A stretch of DNA of 58,981 nucleotides from Alphaproteobacteria bacterium (lineage in GTDB: Bacteria > Pseudomonadota > Alphaproteobacteria > DSM-16000 > Inquilinaceae): NCBI GenBank assembly GCA_028281925.1, contig JANQIX010000106.1:1-58981 (forward strand), written 5' to 3'. A program made the position numbers and the translations under genes. The notes beneath the pieces were generated by a model. It saw only the letters and a list, made by a program, of their open reading frames with translations. It was not told where the DNA came from and did no database searches. Shown one piece after another: positions 53,824 to 58,981 of this stretch (its first letter is position 1; every line of letters begins with the position of its first letter).

Positions 53824-54953
53824 GCCGGCACCTCTGTGGCCGCGGGGGCAGGGCTGGCGATGCCGAGTTCCCGCATCGCCTCGGCCACGGCGTCGATCAG
53901 TCGGGCCATGTCATCGGCAGTGATGGCGCCGATGCAGCCCATGCGGAAGCTTGCCACCTCGGTCGTCTTGCCGGGGTAGATGATGAAGCCGCGCCGCTTC
54001 AGCGCGGCGTAGAAGGCCTTGAAGTCGTAAGCCGGATCGGCGGGTTCCAGGAAGGTGACGATGATCGGCGCCTGCAGATCGTCGGCCAGCAGGGTCTGGA
54101 AGCCCAGCGCCCGCATGCCGTTCACCAGCGCGGCGCAGTTCGCCGCATAGCGCGCGCCGCGCGCCGGCACGCCGCCTTCCGCCTCGTGCTGGTCCAGCGC
54201 CCGGTCGAAGGCTGCGACCACATGGGTCGGCGGGGTGAAACGCCACTGGCCGGTGCGTTCCATGTAAGTCCACTGGTCGGCAAGATCGAGGCTCAGCGAC
54301 GTGCAGTTGCCGGCGGCGCGTTCCACCGCATCGATTGGCGAGACGACGAAGCCGAAACCAGGCACCCCTTCCAGGCACTTGTTGGCCGAGGCGATGACGG
54401 CATCGGCCGGCAGCACGCCGATATCGATCGGCAGCGCGCCGAAGGTGCTCATGGCATCGACGATCAGCCGGCGCCCCTGCTCGCGCACGACTGCTGCAAT
54501 TTCCTCCAGCGGGTTCAAGAGCCCGGTGCCGGTCTCGCAATGGATCAGGCCGACATGGGTGATGTCGGGGTCGTCCAACAAGGCACTTTCCACCTGTGCG
54601 GGGTGGACCGCCGCCGTTTCGCGCACGGCCAGGAAGGCATAGGCTCGGCCCATGGTCTCGACCGTGCGCACCATGCGCTCGCCATAGGCGCCGTTGGTCA
54701 GCACCAGGATCTTGCCGTTCCGCGGCACGAAGCTGTTCAGCGCCGCCTCAACGGCAAAGGTGCCGCTGCCCTGTACAGGGATCACGGTGTGGGCCCGGCT
54801 GCCCTTCGCGATGGTCAGCAGGCGTGCCCGCACCTTCGCGGTCAGTGCCCGGAAATCGTCGTCCCAAGACCCCCAGTCTATCAGCATCGCCTCTTTGGTG
54901 GCGGCGGTGGTCGTCAGCGGACCCGGGGTCAGCAGAATCGGCTGTTCGGTCAT
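53820..54953 (-). CDS. phnW: 2-aminoethylphosphonate:pyruvate aminotransferase
   Basis: 377-residue class V PLP aminotransferase converting 2-aminoethylphosphonate and pyruvate to phosphonoacetaldehyde and alanine. Opens with LLTPGPLTTT; the PLP lysine is Lys192 in ASANKCLEGVPGFGF; DAMSTFGALPID carries the pyridine-nitrogen aspartate. With phnX it makes a complete AEP-to-phosphate pathway; no phosphonate transporter or regulator is adjacent, and no Pho box is visible upstream. Confidence 0.96.
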   Translation of the reverse strand: MTEQPILLTPGPLTTTAATKEAMLIDWGSWDDDFRALTAKVRARLLTIAKGSRAHTVIPVQGSGTFAVEAALNSFVPRNGKILVLTNGAYGERMVRTVETMGRAYAFLAVRETAAVHPAQVESALLDDPDITHVGLIHCETGTGLLNPLEEIAAVVREQGRRLIVDAMSTFGALPIDIGVLPADAVIASANKCLEGVPGFGFVVSPIDAVERAAGNCTSLSLDLADQWTYMERTGQWRFTPPTHVVAAFDRALDQHEAEGGVPARGARYAANCAALVNGMRALGFQTLLADDLQAPIIVTFLEPADPAYDFKAFYAALKRRGFIIYPGKTTEVASFRMGCIGAITADDMARLIDAVAEAMRELGIASPAPAATEVPA

Positions 54954-55069
54954 GGGCGTCGTCGGAGGCGGCTATGAAGGGGCGCCAGTTGTGCGCCCGT
55001 CACCACAGGGCGGTCAATGTGGATGCCTTTGTGACGGTGGGGCGACCGATAGCCGATGCCGGCGGCGCC

Positions 55070-55561
55070 TTAGGCGCGCTTCAGCCGCTCCAACGCTTCA
55101 TGCAAGGTCGAAAGAAATCGAGACCGGTCCGCCTTGGTGAAGGCCGGTGGCCCGCCGATCTGATCGCCCCCAGCCCTCAGGTCCGCCATGATGGCGCGGG
55201 TCGCGATCGCACCGCCGATGGAGTTCTCGGTGAACGGCTTGCCGTTGGGGGCGATCACTGTGGCGCCCGCCTTCAGGCAGCGGTCAGCCAGCAGAATGTC
55301 GGCCGTGACCACCACCGCCCTGGCATCGGCCTGTTCGGCGATGTGGTCGTCTGCCGCATCGAAGCTGTCGCCCACGGTGACGCTCTTGACCAACGGGTGG
55401 CTGGGCGTGCGCAGATAACTGTTGCTGACGAGTGTAACGGGTGCCTGATGCCGAAAGGCGACTTTGTAGATCTCCTCCTTCACCGGGCAGGCGTCGGCGT
55501 CGACCAGGATGCTGGGCAGGGGCTGCCGTTCCTGTCGTCGGTCGATCGACTCATCCGACAT
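55070..55561 (-). CDS. YaiI/YqxD family protein (DUF188)
   Basis: 163 residues. Matches UPF0178/DUF188 with ILVDADACPVKEEI at the N-terminus, SNSYLRTP, and VVVTADILLADRCL, features of a PIN-like fold. The acidic residues suggest metal binding, but function is unknown. ATG 55561 gives the family start after a short arm; the frame remains open upstream to 55777 without similarity. Confidence 0.9.
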   Translation of the reverse strand: MSDESIDRRQERQPLPSILVDADACPVKEEIYKVAFRHQAPVTLVSNSYLRTPSHPLVKSVTVGDSFDAADDHIAEQADARAVVVTADILLADRCLKAGATVIAPNGKPFTENSIGGAIATRAIMADLRAGGDQIGGPPAFTKADRSRFLSTLHEALERLKRA

Positions 55562-55830
55562 GGGCACACTCCGGTCGGTCAGGGCGAAGTCGGTCGTTCC
55601 TGTCTGACCCGGAACGACAGAGGAGCCACGATGATACCGGTTCGGCGCGGAAAAAGGGGGCGTCGATGACACGGTCGCAGGACATCTGAGCTCCGCGCCC
55701 CGGCATTCGCCAAGAAATATCCATGGCTTGACACCATTACAGTTTCCGCGTTCACACGGCCCGCTCCGATCGGACACTAGCGCCAGGCAATGGTACGGCG
55801 TAGCGGAAGCGCATCGGATGAGGTCGCGGC

Positions 55831-56352
55831 ATGCAGACAGAATTCGCGTACCCTTATGGCGCTAGTTTAAAGATGAAGACTCTGCTGATCACGGCATCGG
55901 CTCTGTTTTCAGCAGGATACGTGTATGTTGTCATGTACATAGACGATAATGTTCGGCTCTTTTATTTCATAGAGCTTTCATCATTTTATTCAAAGATATC
56001 TCATTATCTCGGGCTTTTGTTTTTTCTTTCCATCTTCGTCCTGTCCGTCGTGATAGCGGTTACGCAGGGCCGCAAGCGCCACAGGCTTGTGCTCACGCAT
56101 GCAACGCTGTCCATACCCCGCCCGTTCCGCGAGGCGCTGGATCTGCGGTTGATCGACGTGTTGACGATCTCGAACGTCGAGATCCACGGATTTCGGAGTA
56201 TCCGCATCTTCTACAAGAAGGGTGACAGGCCAAGGGGCGTACCGGTGCTGCGGATGAACTTCGCCGATGAGGAGTCGTTTCAGGATTTCGGCCGTCGGTT
56301 GAGGATGGCGGTGCATCCGCAAAGGACGAAGCAGTCCGTCGTACCGCGATAG
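55831..56352 (+). CDS. Membrane protein with possible PH-like domain, unknown
   Basis: 173 residues. Two hydrophobic helices (about 17-35 and 58-77) precede a cytoplasmic domain (about 78-165) whose pattern (HRLVLTHATLSIPRP, VEIHGFRSIRIFYKK, PVLRMNFADEESFQDF) resembles bacterial PH-like domains. The first 80 codons are clearly more A/T-rich than the surrounding genome, suggesting foreign origin or relaxed codon use. ATG 55831 has GAGG upstream; ATG 55873 is an alternative. No obvious partner gene. Confidence 0.6.
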   Translation: MQTEFAYPYGASLKMKTLLITASALFSAGYVYVVMYIDDNVRLFYFIELSSFYSKISHYLGLLFFLSIFVLSVVIAVTQGRKRHRLVLTHATLSIPRPFREALDLRLIDVLTISNVEIHGFRSIRIFYKKGDRPRGVPVLRMNFADEESFQDFGRRLRMAVHPQRTKQSVVPR

Positions 56353-56521
56353 AGCTACCGTCCCCAACTGAAGAAAAATCGCCTTCGCGTGCATCCGTAT
56401 CCTGCGCGCGCTCGGTAGAGCGTAACGCAGGCCCGAGAATCGGAGTGCATAAGCCGCCTCTCTCGAAGGGAGTGCCAGGTCTGCCCCGGGCAAACCGACA
56501 CCTCAGAGAGGAGGACAGACC

Positions 56522-57157
56522 ATGACCGACAGTGTTTACAACAACCCCACCGACATCGCCTGCCACGGCGGCGTGCAGCTTCTTCCGTTCACCGAGGGCG
56601 AACCGATCGCGGATTTGCACGCCTTTCTGCAAGAGCTCGGCCGGGATGCCTTCATCAACGCCCGGATCTTCACCGAGTTCTTCGAAGCCACCGGCTTCTC
56701 CTTCCACGAGCCGATTGATCCCGGCTTCATCACGGAGGCGACCCTTCCGGGAGTCGACTGCTGCCAGCAGAACCCGCAGAGGCCGACGGTCACCGGCATC
56801 ATGTCGGGCCCGCAAGGCGACGACAGGCGTGCCGTCTACGTGACCGCGACGCATCCATGCGGCATTCGCGAGATCTCGATCTTCTTGGGCGAAGGGCAAC
56901 TGGTGCGTAAGCGTCGGGGGCGTGGACGGGTGCGCGTGGCGATCAAGCGCCGCCGGCAGGACCGCAGCCTGCTGGGTGATACGTGGACGCGCGGCGATAG
57001 CAAGGATGCAACGCCGCAGACGGCGGTCAGCATCTTCCCGCTCGATCAGTTCCTGCGCTTCAACAACAGCATCATGGCAGAGGTCGTCAGCACCTGCGGA
57101 ACGCGGGTGGCCGTCGAAACCGACTTCTTCGAAGGTTTCCGGAGGGGGCCGTTCTAG
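56522..57157 (+). CDS. Hypothetical protein, unknown
   Basis: 211 residues, unrecognised. Strong ribosome site (GAGAGGAGGA) before ATG 56522 supports reality. It has no signal peptide; features are a cysteine pair (GVDCCQQNPQ near residue 80), a histidine/cysteine spot (THPCGI near 110), and a basic tract about 128-150 (VRKRRGRGRVRVAIKRRR). The C-terminus FFEGFRRGPF is aromatic and basic. A strong hairpin terminator follows. Could be nucleic-acid-binding, judged only from charge. Confidence 0.62.
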   Translation: MTDSVYNNPTDIACHGGVQLLPFTEGEPIADLHAFLQELGRDAFINARIFTEFFEATGFSFHEPIDPGFITEATLPGVDCCQQNPQRPTVTGIMSGPQGDDRRAVYVTATHPCGIREISIFLGEGQLVRKRRGRGRVRVAIKRRRQDRSLLGDTWTRGDSKDATPQTAVSIFPLDQFLRFNNSIMAEVVSTCGTRVAVETDFFEGFRRGPF

Positions 57158-57168
57158 GCCAACCACAC

Positions 57169-57199
57169 GGGCGCCGGGCGATGGGAAGGCCCGGCGCCC
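57169..57199. terminator. Strong bidirectional hairpin terminator
   Basis: Perfect ten-base stem GGGCGCCGGG (57169-57178) and CCCGGCGCCC (57190-57199), loop of 11 bases, followed by ATTTCCC. It lies between the convergent 211-residue and 257-residue hypothetical genes and likely ends both. Confidence 0.75.
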
Positions 57200-57215
57200 A
57201 TTTCCCGGCGGATCG

Positions 57216-57989
57216 TCAGTCCGCCAGCCCGTGCGCCTTCTTTTCCTTCCGGCTAAGCTGGCGCTTGGCGACCGCGTAGACGCCCGCCTTGCCGTAGAGC
57301 GTATCGGGCCGCATGGTCGAGAGGCCCGGTGCCAGCACCACGTCGCGATAGCTGCCCATGGTCGTCACCCACTGGCCACGCCCGGTTGGCCCTTCGCAAT
57401 AGTGGCGGTTGAACGGGATGCGGCCCAGGCGCACCTCCCACCACGCACCGTCGGCCAGCAGATGCAGCTGGGTGCGCTCATCGACGATGCGGCGGCGATC
57501 GCGATGGGCCTGTGCGGCGGTGGCCTCTTTGTCCAGCCGGCGCTGGCGCCAGGTGCGCGCATGCTTGTTGCGGCGCAGGATGCCGGTGCGCGGGTCGACA
57601 TAGAGCCGCATAGGCGCCTCGGCCAGCGGCCGCAGATGGCCCCCGCGCCACGACCAATAGAGCTGCCCGTGGCGGCTGACCACCGGATGGGCGACGAAGT
57701 CGAACACGTGGTCGCGCACATGCTGTTGCACGGTGGAGGTGGGGCGCAGGTTGCGGCAGATCTCCGACCACACCTTGTCCCATGGCCGCCCGACCTGGCG
57801 TTCCAGATAGCGCTTCAGCGGCCCCAGGTTCTCGTTCAGGTGCTTGGGATTGCCGTTGACGATATGCCGGCGGCGCAACCCTTCCTGCCGCGGCGACGCG
57901 TCGGGGTCCGGTAAGGCACGCGACCCGCGCCGCCCGCCCCATTTCAGGCGCGGCCGCTCGACGATCACCTTGTCCATATCCTCGCGCAT
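57216..57989 (-). CDS. Conserved-looking hypothetical protein, basic, unknown
   Basis: 257 residues, strongly basic and Trp/His-rich. I cannot name a family. Notable segments are MDKVIVERPRLKWGG at the start, LKRYLERQVGRPWDKVWSEI, QQHVRDHVFDFV, RLYVDPRTGILRR and the C-terminal KRQLSRKEKKAHGL. No signal peptide or TM helix. Codon use and GC match the genome. ATG 57989 or 57977 may be the start. The neighbours are also unknown, so context gives no role. Confidence 0.62.
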   Translation of the reverse strand: MREDMDKVIVERPRLKWGGRRGSRALPDPDASPRQEGLRRRHIVNGNPKHLNENLGPLKRYLERQVGRPWDKVWSEICRNLRPTSTVQQHVRDHVFDFVAHPVVSRHGQLYWSWRGGHLRPLAEAPMRLYVDPRTGILRRNKHARTWRQRRLDKEATAAQAHRDRRRIVDERTQLHLLADGAWWEVRLGRIPFNRHYCEGPTGRGQWVTTMGSYRDVVLAPGLSTMRPDTLYGKAGVYAVAKRQLSRKEKKAHGLAD

Positions 57990-58325
57990 GGTCCGGTCCG
58001 GCAGACAGTCCGACAGATCACGTCACGATACGCGGTATTGCGGCGCCGTGATGACGCAGTATCGAGTGCGTCAGGGGCCCCAGCCCGCGGCATTCAGTGT
58101 GGCCGCCACACTCTGCGTGCGGCTTTTTGCACCAACGGAAACGGCGCGTCGCTCCTCCGCCAGCGGATGCGATGGGAAAGAAGCGCATTATATGAGGGCG
58201 GTCTTCGACCCCCTATCATCCGACACTGTCCCTCAAACGCAGCGCTCGACGCCGAATCTGGTGGCCGGGTTTGACCATCACGGACTGTCCGGCAAAGCCT
58301 GCCGGCATTTGCAGGAGATCGAACG
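57990..58325. other. 336-base region without a confident gene
   Basis: Between divergent genes. It should hold promoters for both. A GTGTGG/CCACAC inverted repeat lies near 58096-58110, and TTATATGA near 58189 could be a -10 for the plus-strand gene. I find no coding sequence I would support. Confidence 0.4.
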
Positions 58326-58784
58326 ATGCCGCGTTGCGCATTGACTGCAGCTTTGGCGGTCGCGGTCACTCTAGGCGGCACGGTGAACGTGCGTGCTTTC
58401 AGCCTCGACCGGTATGGCGAGGAGGAGACGCACGGGCTCTGGACCGTCTGGTGCGAGGCCTTCGACGATATGGGCGGCTTCGAATACCTGGATTGCGTGG
58501 TGGTTGGAGACGCAACGCCGCAGATCGTCTTTGCCGGGCTGGATGGCGAGCCGGCGGTGTCGCGACTGGAGAGCGGAGCCGGTGGAATCCTCAGCCTTGG
58601 CAACGAAGCTTACGACCTGAGCGGGTGTCCGGACGACCGCTGTGCGGTGGCGGAGACGGTCGGCGGATTGATCGCCCGCCTGACGGAAGCGCCGCTGACC
58701 CTTCAGGAGGACGCTGCAGCCGTTCCGTTTGAGACCGATGGGCTGGCGACGGCTTTGACGCGGGCGGCAGCGCTGATCGATTGA
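58326..58784 (+). CDS. Small secreted protein, unknown
   Basis: 152 residues. Signal peptide at about 1-24 (ALTAALAVAVTLGG then VRAFS). The mature part contains four cysteines (WCEAF, DCVVV, GCPDD, RCAV), perhaps two disulfides, and alternating beta-strand-like segments such as GLWTVWCEAFDDMGG. It resembles in outline the small Inv-associated (IalB) periplasmic proteins, with GLWTVWC near the start, but I am not sure. GGAG lies eight bases before ATG 58326. Confidence 0.6.
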   Translation: MPRCALTAALAVAVTLGGTVNVRAFSLDRYGEEETHGLWTVWCEAFDDMGGFEYLDCVVVGDATPQIVFAGLDGEPAVSRLESGAGGILSLGNEAYDLSGCPDDRCAVAETVGGLIARLTEAPLTLQEDAAAVPFETDGLATALTRAAALID

Positions 58785-58888
58785 CCCGGCACCGTCCATG
58801 GGCGCGCCTTCAAGAGCGGTCTGCGCACCCAGGGCCTGAGACCAGCCTGCCCGAAAGCCTCAGCGATGTTGGCCGGTCTCGTCCACTA

Positions 58889-58981
58889 GAGCGAATTCGC
58901 TGGTGGTTGAATCGTGGGATTCCCAAGGGCGGTGAAATGTGATTCACCCTGATGGCTGGTGAAGGAGGCCAGCCGTTATGG
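58889..58981 (+). mobile_element. Probable left end of an insertion element with truncated ORF
   Basis: The last 93 bases change character: GAATC/GATTC palindrome (58909-58922), GGTGAA/TTCACC palindrome (58931-58948) and GGCTGG/CCAGCC (58954-58974), whose loop holds GAAGGAGG, then ATG at 58978 running off the window. A TA dinucleotide at 58887-58888 precedes the tract. This layout recalls the left end of IS630-type elements, whose transposase begins just inside the end. Inference from pattern only; the coding sequence is cut after four bases. Confidence 0.4.

Noticed and set aside
54954..55069. Pho box upstream of phnW
   Set aside because: CCGTCAC occurs on the minus strand, but the units 11 bases away do not fit the consensus.

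Overview
The window is a gene-dense, high-GC chromosomal segment of an alphaproteobacterium, most likely from the Rhodospirillales or a related non-rhizobial lineage. The evidence is gene order and family content: the run metK / XRE regulator / lnt / corC / ybeY / phoH / miaB / olsA / olsB / mucR, the runs tsaB-rimI and glnD-murJ-trpS, a MucR/Ros regulator, alphaproteobacterial-type PstC and PstA with long N-terminal extensions, an NDUFA9-like complex I accessory protein, and TIGR02186 next to a TauE exporter. Species cannot be named from sequence reading alone.

Layout. From 1 to about 9.5 kb there is a minus-strand block, partly with 4-base stop/start overlaps, for SAM synthesis, lipoprotein acylation, rRNA and tRNA maturation and ornithine lipids. 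From 9.5 to 21 kb, mostly minus strand, lie a TusA-like protein, rimI-tsaB, a glucosaminidase, an NFU iron-sulfur scaffold, a universal stress protein, a sulfite-exporter pair, trpS, murJ and glnD. From 21 to 25 kb two small putative DNA-binding proteins are divergent across an AT-richer spacer, followed by mutS. From 25 to 35.3 kb, plus strand, come maeB and then a complete phosphate regulon, phoR-pstSCAB-phoU-phoB, with an 11-base-periodic Pho box before pstS. From 35.4 to 40 kb are leuB, leuD and leuC, with an SDR and a DUF4282 gene between leuD and leuC. From 40 to 44.8 kb are hemerythrin, xerC, DUF484 and priA. From 44.8 to 48.5 kb is a four-gene type VI secretion accessory cassette (DUF2169, PAAR-like, DUF2169, DUF6484) with no secretion-core genes, ending at a tRNA-Leu(CAA). 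From 48.8 to 55.6 kb are membrane, J-domain and secreted proteins, an NDUFA9-like protein, an inverted REP-like pair, phnX/phnW for 2-aminoethylphosphonate breakdown and a DUF188 gene. From 55.8 kb to the end is an accessory-looking stretch of unrecognised genes, with what looks like the left end of an insertion element at the right margin.

Phosphorus supply recurs: Pst uptake and PhoR/PhoB sensing, phosphonate breakdown (PhnWX), and phosphorus-free ornithine lipids (OlsBA) all lie within 55 kb. A Pho box is visible only before pstS, with a CTGTCAT-containing palindrome before phoR. The most unusual material is the orphan T6SS-type cassette, the 398-residue secreted repeat protein and the unknown genes at 55.8-58.8 kb.
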